From positions 1,984,001-2,048,000 of the forward strand of contig OZ245800.1 of assembly GCA_965228215.1 (NCBI GenBank): a stretch of 64,000 nucleotides of DNA, given 5' to 3'. Both the position numbers and the translations under genes were made by a program. Below, one piece after another: positions 51,121 through 58,840 of this stretch. The stretch comes from Maricaulis sp965228215. GTDB lineage: Bacteria > Pseudomonadota > Alphaproteobacteria > Caulobacterales > Maricaulaceae. The notes beneath the pieces were generated by a model. It was given only the letters and a program-made list of their open reading frames with translations. It ran no database searches and was not told the origin of the DNA. Each line of letters begins with the position of its first letter. Position 1 is the stretch's first letter.

Positions 51121-51840
51121 ATGCAACACCCCACCGCGCAAGACTCCGCTCTCGTACTCTTCTCCGGCGGCCAGGATTCCGCAACCTGTCTGGCCTGGGC
51201 ATTGTCGTCCTATGCACGCGTCGAGACTGTGGGCTTCGAGTATGGGCAGCGCCACGAGGTGGAGATGCAGGCCCGGCTGGATGTGCGGGAGGCGATGACG
51301 GGGCTGGATGCAGGATGGCGCGATCGTCTGGGCGAGGATTTCGTGGTCGACATCTCCGGCTATGGCGCAATCGCCGAGAGCGCGCTGACCGCTGACCGTG
51401 CCATCCGCATGGAAGAGAACGGCCTTCCCAGCACATTCGTCCCCGGGCGCAATCTGGTCTTTCTCACCATTGCATCAGCGCTCGCTTACCGGCGCGGGCA
51501 TTCCGTCCTCGTCGGCGGGATGTGTGAGACGGATTACTCGGGCTACCCGGACTGCCGCCGCGATACGCTGGACGCGACCCAGGAAGCGCTCTCCCTTGGC
51601 TTGGACGAACGCTTGGTCATCGAGACGCCGCTGATGCAGCGCGACAAGGCCCAGACATGGGAACTCACCCGCGATTTGGGCGGAGCTGAACTCGTGGAAC
51701 TGATCCGGACGCGCACGCATACCTGTTATCGCGGCACACGCGACGTGCTGCACGATTGGGGCTATGGCTGCGGTGATTGCCCGGCCTGTGACCTGCGGGA
51801 AAAGGGCTGGCAAGCCTGGCAGGAGGCAGGCGTGTCATGA
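51121..51840 (+). CDS. queC: 7-cyano-7-deazaguanine synthase QueC
   Basis: A 239-residue PP-loop ATPase that turns 7-carboxy-7-deazaguanine into preQ0 on the way to queuosine. The PP-loop is LFSGGQDSATCL (about 13-24), PGRNLVFLTIASALAYRRG and GGMCETDYSGYPDCR are conserved, and zinc ligands are in GCGDCPACDLREKG near the C-terminus. It overlaps queE by 4 bp. Confidence 0.96.
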   Translation: MQHPTAQDSALVLFSGGQDSATCLAWALSSYARVETVGFEYGQRHEVEMQARLDVREAMTGLDAGWRDRLGEDFVVDISGYGAIAESALTADRAIRMEENGLPSTFVPGRNLVFLTIASALAYRRGHSVLVGGMCETDYSGYPDCRRDTLDATQEALSLGLDERLVIETPLMQRDKAQTWELTRDLGGAELVELIRTRTHTCYRGTRDVLHDWGYGCGDCPACDLREKGWQAWQEAGVS

Positions 51841-52466
51841 GCTATTCGGTCAAGGAAGTCTTCATGACGGTCCAGGGCGAAGGCGGACAGGCTGGTCGCC
51901 CGGCAGTTTTCCTGCGCTTTGCCGGCTGTAATCTCTGGAGTGGCCGCGAAGAGGATCGTCACAAGGCCGTCTGCGATTTCTGCGATACCGATTTTGTCGG
52001 CATGGACGGGCCGGGCGGCGGTCGTTTTGCAGATGCAAACGCGCTCGCCGAGCACGTCGCCTCATACTGGCCGGGCGGCGGTCGTCCCCTGGTTGTCTGC
52101 ACGGGCGGCGAGCCCCTGCTGCAGCTGGACGCAGTGCTGATCGAGGCGCTGCACGCCCGCGATTTCGACATCGCCGTGGAGACAAATGGTACCCTGCCGG
52201 CACCTGAAGGCCTGGACTGGATCACGGTAAGCCCGAAAGGCACGTCGGAAGTGGTGCTTCGCGAGGGCCATGAACTGAAACTGGTCTATCCGCAGGCCGG
52301 GCTCGATCCGGCCCGCTACGAGGACTGGAAATTCGAACGTTTCTCGCTTCAGCCCATGGATGGGCCACGCATGATGGAAAACGCCCAGGCGGCGTTCGAA
52401 TACTGCACGGCCAATCCGAAATGGTCGCTCAGCCTGCAGACGCATAAATGGATCGGCGCGCCCTGA
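51837..52466 (+). CDS. queE: 7-carboxy-7-deazaguanine synthase QueE
   Basis: A 209-residue radical SAM enzyme that contracts the pterin ring of CPH4. The N-terminus (VKEVFMTVQGEGGQAGRPAVFLRFAGCN) is typical. The iron-sulfur cluster cysteines are in GCNLWSG and, 14 residues on, CDFCDTDF, the insertion variant of the CxxxCxxC motif seen in many QueE. CTGGEPLLQLD is the radical SAM glycine motif. No queD or queF is seen in the window. A GCGCGCC/GGCGCGC hairpin spans the stop. Confidence 0.95.
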   Translation: MSYSVKEVFMTVQGEGGQAGRPAVFLRFAGCNLWSGREEDRHKAVCDFCDTDFVGMDGPGGGRFADANALAEHVASYWPGGGRPLVVCTGGEPLLQLDAVLIEALHARDFDIAVETNGTLPAPEGLDWITVSPKGTSEVVLREGHELKLVYPQAGLDPARYEDWKFERFSLQPMDGPRMMENAQAAFEYCTANPKWSLSLQTHKWIGAP

Positions 52467-52493
52467 GGCGCGCGACCCTGCCGGTCAGCTCGG

Positions 52494-53042
52494 TCAGCTT
52501 CCCGGTTGAGGAGCCTGTCCCAGACTGTCCGCGACACTGTTGGCGAACCGGTCGAAGGTCAGCCTTGTATCCGTCCAGATGCCGTAGCTGGCATTCTCGT
52601 CGAGCCGATCATTGAACCAGGCATAGCTGAATGTCGCGATGACCGAGCCGTCACCGTCGACCAGCGAAGCGGTCAGTGACGCGCCGCCGGGGAATTGGTC
52701 GGAATAGTGCGCGCCCTCCAGATTGTTGATTTGATGCAGGGTGGGCCGATTGGGTGCCGCGTCGACAATGGTCACGTTCAACACGTTTTCCTGTGTCGAC
52801 ATGCCGTGCCAGTTCGACCGCGTCAGCGCTTCTTCCAGATTGTCCCTGAGATAACTGGCCAGTCGCCGCAATTCCTGCTGACCAAGACCTTCGGCCTTGT
52901 ACATCATCGCACTGCTGAAATCGATGCGGCCGACGCCGATCGATTCCTCGGGTTCACCCTGGAAATTGGATTCAAATCCCTGAAGTGCGAGGGCAGGGGC
53001 GGACGCCAACATGAACACCAGAACAGCGATTAAACTACGCAT
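52494..53042 (-). CDS. Exported protein, paralogue of the gene at 53705
   Basis: A 182-residue protein with a signal peptide (MRSLIAVLVFMLASAPALALQ). No known family is recognised. The C-terminal half shares a pattern with the protein encoded at 53705-54202: NVTIVDAAPNRPT, GGASLTASLV and a final WTDTRLTFDRFANSVADSL. GAGGAG 7 nt before the ATG at 53042 supports this start over 53057. A predicted soluble periplasmic or surface protein; function unknown. Confidence 0.7.
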   Translation of the reverse strand: MRSLIAVLVFMLASAPALALQGFESNFQGEPEESIGVGRIDFSSAMMYKAEGLGQQELRRLASYLRDNLEEALTRSNWHGMSTQENVLNVTIVDAAPNRPTLHQINNLEGAHYSDQFPGGASLTASLVDGDGSVIATFSYAWFNDRLDENASYGIWTDTRLTFDRFANSVADSLGQAPQPGS

Positions 53043-53206
53043 GTCTTGTCTCCTCACCGGATATCTTCCGCACTAGAAGTATAGCACAAAAGTAAATCAC
53101 AGGTGAGGTGGCGGAAGTGCAAATCCTCGAATACTGATTCTATACAATAATAAAAAAGTGAGTGTGATCTCGAAGGGTTGCAGTGATATCTTCGAGTTAC
53201 TGGCGA

Positions 53207-53578
53207 CTACCGCTCCAAAATGCCACAGGCAGCAACCATCTCGTCTTCCGAGTCCTGGAGGAAACGCGCGACACGCAGGATATCGGCCTGCGTATAGCCG
53301 CCCTCGCGGATCAGGCGGGTGATTTCGCCCTCCATTCCGGCCTGGTCGGTCGCAAAATGATAAATCCGGCCGACCACGTAGAAATCGCGGTAATCCAGCT
53401 GGGCGGACAGCCAGCCGGCGGTGCAGGCACAGGAGGGTTCCGGGTCCTGGAGGCGTTCATCGACCTGGGCCACGCAGGCCCGCACGATCTCGCGTGTCAT
53501 GACCTGCCGCGATGGTGCATCCATCTGCTGCATCGCCATTCCCATGGCCGTCGCGGCCAGAATATCCAGACCAAGCAT
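53207..53578 (-). CDS. Hypothetical exported protein between two paralogues
   Basis: A 123-residue protein with a short hydrophobic N-terminus (LDILAATAMGMAMQQMDA) that may be a weak signal sequence, four cysteines and a helical C-terminal half (EGEITRLIREGGYTQADILRVARFLQD). No family is recognised. It is on the same strand as the flanking paralogues. An inverted repeat CTCGAAG/CTTCGAG (53169-53196), followed on the minus strand by a T-rich stretch, may end its transcript. Confidence 0.6.
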   Translation of the reverse strand: MLGLDILAATAMGMAMQQMDAPSRQVMTREIVRACVAQVDERLQDPEPSCACTAGWLSAQLDYRDFYVVGRIYHFATDQAGMEGEITRLIREGGYTQADILRVARFLQDSEDEMVAACGILER

Positions 53579-53644
53579 GGCGCCGATCCCCCGTTTCCCC
53601 CCTCAAATCATCACCATTGAGACGGTCCGAGTCCATCACAAACG

Positions 53645-53673
53645 CAAAAGGCACACCCGTCAGGATGTGCCTT
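53645..53673 (-). terminator. Terminator after the gene at 53705
   Basis: A perfect 8-bp stem (AAGGCACA, 53648-53655, with TGTGCCTT, 53666-53673) with a 10-nt loop, followed on the minus strand by TT and GCGTTT. It lies 31 bp after the stop. Confidence 0.6.
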
Positions 53674-53704
53674 GAGCATCTGCTTCGCCTGTTGGGCGAA
53701 AATA

Positions 53705-54202
53705 TCAGGATCCGGTGTCGGATCCCTCGTCCAGACTGTCGGCAATCTGGTCGGCAAACCGGTTGAACACACGGCGTGTATCCGTCCAGGTCGAGTGTCC
53801 GACTGCATCGCGAATGCTGTGCGTCCGCCAGGTGTATTCAAACGTGTCGACCACCATCCCGCGCTCGTGAACGAGTTGGGCTTCCAGGCTGGCACCGCCA
53901 ATCGACATGCTGGACATGTGAAGACCGCGACCCAGCTGCTGGGCCGTCGGCCGGTTCGGCCAGGCATCGACGATCTGGATGTTTAGCTCGAGATGGCTTT
54001 CGCCGAGCCGGTCACCGAGTTCGCGCTCTAGGCTGCGCTCGAGCATGCGGACGAGGCGGTCGAACTCGCGTTCGCCATATTCATCCGCCTTTTCCATCAG
54101 GGGTTCACCGATCGAGATATCTCCGATCTCGATGGTCTCTTGTGCCATGGCCGGTGAGGCCAGGGCAGCCAGTGATACGAGTGCGACAACACTGCGCAAC
54201 AT
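53705..54202 (-). CDS. Exported protein, paralogue of the gene at 52494
   Basis: A 165-residue protein with a signal peptide (MLRSVVALVSLAALASPAMAQ). The mature protein is acidic and helical first (EREFDRLVRMLERSLERELG), then strands NIQIVDAWPNRPT and GGASLEAQLVHERGMVVDTF, ending in WTDTRRVFNRFADQIADSL. The shared blocks with the protein at 52494 (IVDAxPNRPT, GGASLxAxLV, WTDTRxxFxRFAxxxADSL) show a common origin. Function unknown; a DUF3313- or lipoprotein-like adhesin-associated fold is only a guess. Confidence 0.75.
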   Translation of the reverse strand: MLRSVVALVSLAALASPAMAQETIEIGDISIGEPLMEKADEYGEREFDRLVRMLERSLERELGDRLGESHLELNIQIVDAWPNRPTAQQLGRGLHMSSMSIGGASLEAQLVHERGMVVDTFEYTWRTHSIRDAVGHSTWTDTRRVFNRFADQIADSLDEGSDTGS

Positions 54203-54312
54203 GGTGCGCCTCCTCTGCTGCTTCGTTTGTCCCTCAAGGGAAATATTAGCAGAGACCCGCCCGGCAAGTCAGGGGGGCGTATTTGTTTTTGCGATGAACA
54301 GTCCGTGATGGA

Positions 54313-54510
54313 TCAATCGTCGTCGTCGTCATCATCGCCGGGCGTGACCGCATCAACAGCAGCTCCACCGACATTGATGGCGGTCTCGGCGACGGTTCCG
54401 ACCGTTCCGATCGCGGTCTCCGTCACGAGCGCAGCGGCGCCGATGGCAAGACAGCCGGACAGGAGCGGGCTGAGGCAGAACAGGAAGGCGAACAGGCGAA
54501 GCCGTTTCAT
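54313..54510 (-). CDS. Small lipoprotein with poly-Asp tail
   Basis: A 65-residue lipoprotein with signal FAFLFCLSPLLSGC (lipobox LSGC, Cys about 20). A small-residue, amphipathic body (AIGAAALVTETAIGTVGTVA) follows, ending in VDAVTPGDDDDDDD. Similar tiny lipoproteins with acidic ends recur in alphaproteobacteria, with unknown role. AGAGA lies upstream of the ATG. Surface or periplasmic membrane association is inferred from the lipobox. Confidence 0.75.
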   Translation of the reverse strand: MKRLRLFAFLFCLSPLLSGCLAIGAAALVTETAIGTVGTVAETAINVGGAAVDAVTPGDDDDDDD

Positions 54511-54578
54511 GTGTCTCTCCGGGAGTGGTTTGAAACGACTTCGCCAGAAACGCCTTGACGCTTCGTGAAGATCGGCTG

Positions 54579-55277
54579 TTACGGCGTGTCTACCATGACA
54601 ATTTCCGCATCTTCGATCGCAGTCACGGTGATGACCGGATGGTCCTTGATCGCGGCGGCATCGCGGGCATCCAGCTCGATCTCGTCGACTTTCACCTTGC
54701 CGGCAGCCGAAACGAGATAGGCGTGGCGGCCACTCGTCAGCTCGTATTGGGCGGACTGGCCCGCCTTGAGCGTTGCTCCGAGCACACGGGCATTCTGCCG
54801 GATCATGAGACCGCCATCGGCGTCCGGATTGCCCGAGGCGAGAACAATGAAATTGCCCGCCCGGTCGCCCTTCGGGAATTCCGCCGCATCCCAGCGGGGT
54901 TCGCCACCGCTTGCCTGCGGCAGGATCCAGATCTGGAACAGGGTGGTGGTCTCGTCTTCCTTGTTGAACTCGGAATGATAGATCCCCGAACCGGCGGACA
55001 TCACCTGAACATCGCCCGCTTCGGTCCGGCCTTCATTGCCCATGCTGTCGCGGTGGGTGATGGCGCCTTCGCGGACATAGGTGATGATTTCCATGTCGCG
55101 ATGCGGGTGGGTGGGAAAACCGCCGCCGGCGATGATCTCGTCATCATTCCAGACGCGCAGCGCGCCCCAGCCCATGCGTTTGGGGTCGTGGTACTCGCCG
55201 AAGCTGAAATGATGACGGGCGTTGAGCCAGTCGATCTGGAAGCGGCCGAGCGAGTTGAATTCGCGTTTCTCAATCAT
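54579..55277 (-). CDS. Pirin family protein
   Basis: A 232-residue bicupin. The N-terminal cupin has the metal ligands in GGFPTHPHRDMEIITYV (two His), a further His and the Glu in SGIYHSEFNKED. The C-terminal cupin is degenerate. Bacterial relatives (YhhW type) are quercetin dioxygenases in vitro; the real substrate is unknown. Length is typical of the short pirins. Confidence 0.92.
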   Translation of the reverse strand: MIEKREFNSLGRFQIDWLNARHHFSFGEYHDPKRMGWGALRVWNDDEIIAGGGFPTHPHRDMEIITYVREGAITHRDSMGNEGRTEAGDVQVMSAGSGIYHSEFNKEDETTTLFQIWILPQASGGEPRWDAAEFPKGDRAGNFIVLASGNPDADGGLMIRQNARVLGATLKAGQSAQYELTSGRHAYLVSAAGKVKVDEIELDARDAAAIKDHPVITVTAIEDAEIVMVDTP

Positions 55278-55383
55278 GTCTGTCTCCCTTGCTGGGTTCG
55301 GGAGAGAGATAGGGCGGGCCGCCAGCCGGAAAAATACGCCGCTCAGACGCGGACTTTTTCCGCCATGGCACTAATGAGCGATC

Positions 55384-56724
55384 TCAATCATCCGACGCCA
55401 TGCGGACCTCGATCGGGTCATTGCCGACCAGGTGCACATCGCGCTGCGGGAAGGGGAATTCGATGCCGTGTTCCTGGAAGGCATCCCAGATCGCGAACAG
55501 CACATCGCTGGTCACATTGTTCACGCCCTGGTGCGGGTCGCGGATCCAGAAGCGGATCTCCAGGTCGACGCTGTTGTCGTTGAAATTGCGCAGATGACAG
55601 CGGATCGCCGGGCTGGACGAAACGCGCGGTACGGCCGACGCGGCCTCAATGATCAGTTTCTGCGCCAGGCGGATATCGCTGCCATAGCTGACACCGATGA
55701 CTTTCTTGATCCGCACGGAACTGTCCGAATAGGACCAGTTGATCACCTTGGAGGTGATGAATTCCTCGTTCGGGATCAGATGTTCATGCCCGTCCCGGGT
55801 GATCACCGAGGCAAAGCGCATGCCCAGGGTCGAGACCTTGCCATAGGTCTCGTCGACCGAGATCACATCGCCCGGTTTGATCGAGCGGTCGAGCAGGAGA
55901 AGAATGCCCGAAACCAGGTTGGAGAAGATTTTCTGCAGGCCGAAACCGATACCCAGACCGATGGCACCACCGAAGATCGCCAGGGCCGACAGGTCGATAT
56001 TCATCGCCGACAGGGCCATCAGTCCGGCGCCGGCCATGAGCACGATCTGGGCCGCCTTGGTGATCAGGATCCGGGCCGAAGGGTTCAGGTTCGGCAATTG
56101 CTGCACACGGCTTGAAAGCAGGCGCGAGAGGGCGCTGGCGATCCAGTAGAAGACCGCGACGACAATGGTCGCTCGCAACACGGTCAGCAGGGAAATACGC
56201 CTGTCCTCGCCCAGGCTGAAACCCAGCCCGTCCAGGAAGATCATCGCCGGGTCCAGCCAGCCCAGGATGTTCAAGGCGGCGAGCGTCCATGCCGTGATCG
56301 CGGCAGTCCGCGCCCAGAAGGGATCATTGATGAAGCTGGAGACGAGCCGGATCGCGGCCCAGGCGCCGGTCAGGTTTGCCGCGGTGCGCACGAGATAGGT
56401 GTCGAACTCTGTCTGCTCCAGGCCAAACAGCGCCAGGCTCAGCAGGACCCAGACCGAGGCCGGTCCGGCAATGGGAGTCATGAAACGGATCGCGCCGGTC
56501 TGGAATTTCTGCAGGGCCGGCAAGCTGAAAAGGCGGGCAATGGCAGCGGTGCACAGGCGTTTGGTGGCGAAGCCGACAAAGAGCGCAATGCCGATAATGG
56601 CAATCTGGATGCCGAATTCCGTACTCAGCGCTTCGCTTCGCGCCCAGCCGATCGCGGCAGCGAATTGTGTCTGCCACCAGTCAGGCTGGCCCAGTTGAGC
56701 GAAATCGAATTGCGGCTGGCTCAT
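55384..56724 (-). CDS. MscS-family mechanosensitive channel
   Basis: A 446-residue membrane protein. Several N-terminal membrane segments are followed by the pore helix GGAIGLGIGFGLQKIFSNLVSGI and the beta-domain entry DRSIKPGDVISVDETYGKVSTLG. The C-terminal alpha-beta vestibule (VGNDPIEVRMASDD at the end) is normal. It would open under membrane tension to release osmolytes. It stands alone on the minus strand between the pirin gene and the aerotolerance-type operon. Confidence 0.93.
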   Translation of the reverse strand: MSQPQFDFAQLGQPDWWQTQFAAAIGWARSEALSTEFGIQIAIIGIALFVGFATKRLCTAAIARLFSLPALQKFQTGAIRFMTPIAGPASVWVLLSLALFGLEQTEFDTYLVRTAANLTGAWAAIRLVSSFINDPFWARTAAITAWTLAALNILGWLDPAMIFLDGLGFSLGEDRRISLLTVLRATIVVAVFYWIASALSRLLSSRVQQLPNLNPSARILITKAAQIVLMAGAGLMALSAMNIDLSALAIFGGAIGLGIGFGLQKIFSNLVSGILLLLDRSIKPGDVISVDETYGKVSTLGMRFASVITRDGHEHLIPNEEFITSKVINWSYSDSSVRIKKVIGVSYGSDIRLAQKLIIEAASAVPRVSSSPAIRCHLRNFNDNSVDLEIRFWIRDPHQGVNNVTSDVLFAIWDAFQEHGIEFPFPQRDVHLVGNDPIEVRMASDD

Positions 56725-56780
56725 ATCCCCTCCAGGCGAATGGTCAGCTTAATCGCAACTACGCATTTGTAAAACCGGAT

Positions 56781-58838
56781 CTATTTCCCTTCGCGCCACC
56801 AGCCGAGGCCGAGCACGGTCGCGATGAAGATCACCACGGCGAGCCCGGGCAGGAGCGGGATGCGGTTGGCGGCGCGGACCACGTATTGCTCATTGCGCTT
56901 CAGGCCCAGCCAGGTGCGGCCTGACTGGTCAGACGAGGCGCGGGTGCGACGCAGGGAGGGCAGGTCGGCATTGGCACCTTCGCCCACGAAATAGCGTCCG
57001 CCACCGGTAGCCTCGAGCAGCGGGGCCAGGACATCGGCCGTCGGGCGCAGGTCCGCATATTCCTGCGGATTGAGCGGGCCGAGGGCCGCGACCGTGGTCA
57101 GGTCTCCGGAGCGCAGGCGCACGAGACCGGAACCCTGGGCCTCGACCTGGTTGGCAAACTGGCCATTGCCGGTCTGCGTCATCTCGACGATCTGCTGGCT
57201 ACCGTCAGGCCAGGTGATTTGGAGCGGGGGTGCTTCGTCGGCAAGCGTGACGCGTTCCGTGCGCAATTCACCGTCGGACGCGAAGGAAGTCAGACGCTCC
57301 TCGTCGAGCTCGGGCTCGCGCATCAGCCAGTGTGCCACGCGCCGGAACATCTCGGCATAGGGGCCGCCGCCTTCAAAACCGCGGGCCCAGAGCCAGGTCT
57401 GGTCACTCATCACGATGGCTGCACGGCCGGCGCCGGAGCGCTGCACCACCAGAAGCGGATTGCCGTCCGGTGTCTGCAGAAGGGTTTCGCCACCCAGCGA
57501 TGTGCCATGGATATGCCGCATCCAGCGGCCCCAGTCGGGTGCCTCTCCGCCGCCGTCGAGGCCCGAGGATACGGGGTGACGTTCTCCGGTATCGGTGAGT
57601 TCCGGCGTGAAGAGCCCGTCGGTGATATAGCCGGTCGGGCGCACGGGCAGAACGGCTGCGAGGGGCGTCCGGTAGAGGCTGGGCGGCCCGGCGAAGGGCG
57701 GTCCGGCCGTGACCAGCAGCGCGCCGCCGGCTTCCACATAGCGGGCGATGTAGTCGTAATACAGCAGCGGCATGATGTTACCGCGGCGGCGATAACGGTC
57801 GAAGATCACCAGGTCGAACTCCGACAGGCGTTCCTCGAAGAGTTCGCGGACCGGGAAACCGATCAGGGCGAGCTCATTGACCGGCGTGTTGTCGCGGCGA
57901 TCCGGCGGCCGGAGAATGGTGAAGTGCACGAGGTCGACCGACGGGTCGGACTTGAGCAAATCGCGCCAGGCCCGCGCCCCGTTATGCGGTTCGCCGGTCA
58001 CCAGCAGCACACGCAGACGATCGCGCACACCATTCACCGAGACGGCGACGCGGTTATTGATCAATGTCAATTCCTGCGGTCCGGCCTCGACCTCGGCCTC
58101 GATCACATTCTGGCCGCGTCGCTCGACCGGGACTTCGACGCGGGTCGAATTGCCGATGGTGATGCGGTGGGTCTGCGGTTCGCCGCCCTCGAAGCGGAAG
58201 GAGACATTGGCCGTGCCCTGCATGCTCTCGTCCTCGACCCGGATCACGAAGGCCGCCGTCTGGCCGACAATGCCGTAGCGCGGCGCTTCCTCGATCACGA
58301 GGCGGCGGTCGCCGGCGGCGCGATCACCTGTGATGACCGCGTGCAGAGGTGCGTCGAGATTGAGGTCCTCGATATTCTCCGGCAGGTCATGCGCCTGCCC
58401 GTCGGTCGCCACCACGATGCCCGCAAGGCGGTCGCGCGGTGCTCCGGCGAGGGCCGTGTTGACGGCATCGAACAGCATGGTGCCGTCGCTGGACTGGCCG
58501 GCCTCGACCTCGATCAGGTCGAGCAGGGGGTCATTCTCCGCCTGGGCCAGCAGGCGTGCCGCCATCGCGTCGGCTGCCTCATTGCGCTCACCGACATCCA
58601 TGCTTTCGGACCGGTCAGTGACCAGGAGGGCGATATCAGCCAGAGGATCGCGTTCTTCCTCTACAAGCGCAGGATTGGCGAGTACGAGCATGACCGCGAG
58701 CATGGCGAGGGCCCGCCACAGCCAGCCGGACATGCGTTGCCAGGCGCCCAGGGCGATCACCACGAGGCCCAGACCGCCCAGTCCGAGGATCACGGACCAG
58801 GGCAGGAGCGGTGCGAAATCGAGTGCTGTTGCCGTCAT
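56781..58838 (-). CDS. Membrane-anchored vWA-like protein of the MoxR/Bat operon
   Basis: A 685-residue protein. Two N-terminal membrane segments (about 8-60) are followed by a vWA-like domain with a MIDAS-type DRSES (about 75-79). Ig-like and glutamine-amidotransferase-like regions follow (GGALLVTAGPPFAGP). A C-terminal membrane segment (LAVVIFIATVLGLGWW) is near the end. It is the last gene of the moxR-DUF58-BatA/DUF4159 set, 2 bp after the gene before. The operon type is linked to stress tolerance and envelope metalloprotein assembly; the exact role is unknown. Confidence 0.8.
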   Translation of the reverse strand: MTATALDFAPLLPWSVILGLGGLGLVVIALGAWQRMSGWLWRALAMLAVMLVLANPALVEEERDPLADIALLVTDRSESMDVGERNEAADAMAARLLAQAENDPLLDLIEVEAGQSSDGTMLFDAVNTALAGAPRDRLAGIVVATDGQAHDLPENIEDLNLDAPLHAVITGDRAAGDRRLVIEEAPRYGIVGQTAAFVIRVEDESMQGTANVSFRFEGGEPQTHRITIGNSTRVEVPVERRGQNVIEAEVEAGPQELTLINNRVAVSVNGVRDRLRVLLVTGEPHNGARAWRDLLKSDPSVDLVHFTILRPPDRRDNTPVNELALIGFPVRELFEERLSEFDLVIFDRYRRRGNIMPLLYYDYIARYVEAGGALLVTAGPPFAGPPSLYRTPLAAVLPVRPTGYITDGLFTPELTDTGERHPVSSGLDGGGEAPDWGRWMRHIHGTSLGGETLLQTPDGNPLLVVQRSGAGRAAIVMSDQTWLWARGFEGGGPYAEMFRRVAHWLMREPELDEERLTSFASDGELRTERVTLADEAPPLQITWPDGSQQIVEMTQTGNGQFANQVEAQGSGLVRLRSGDLTTVAALGPLNPQEYADLRPTADVLAPLLEATGGGRYFVGEGANADLPSLRRTRASSDQSGRTWLGLKRNEQYVVRAANRIPLLPGLAVVIFIATVLGLGWWREGK

Positions 58839-58840
58839 CG

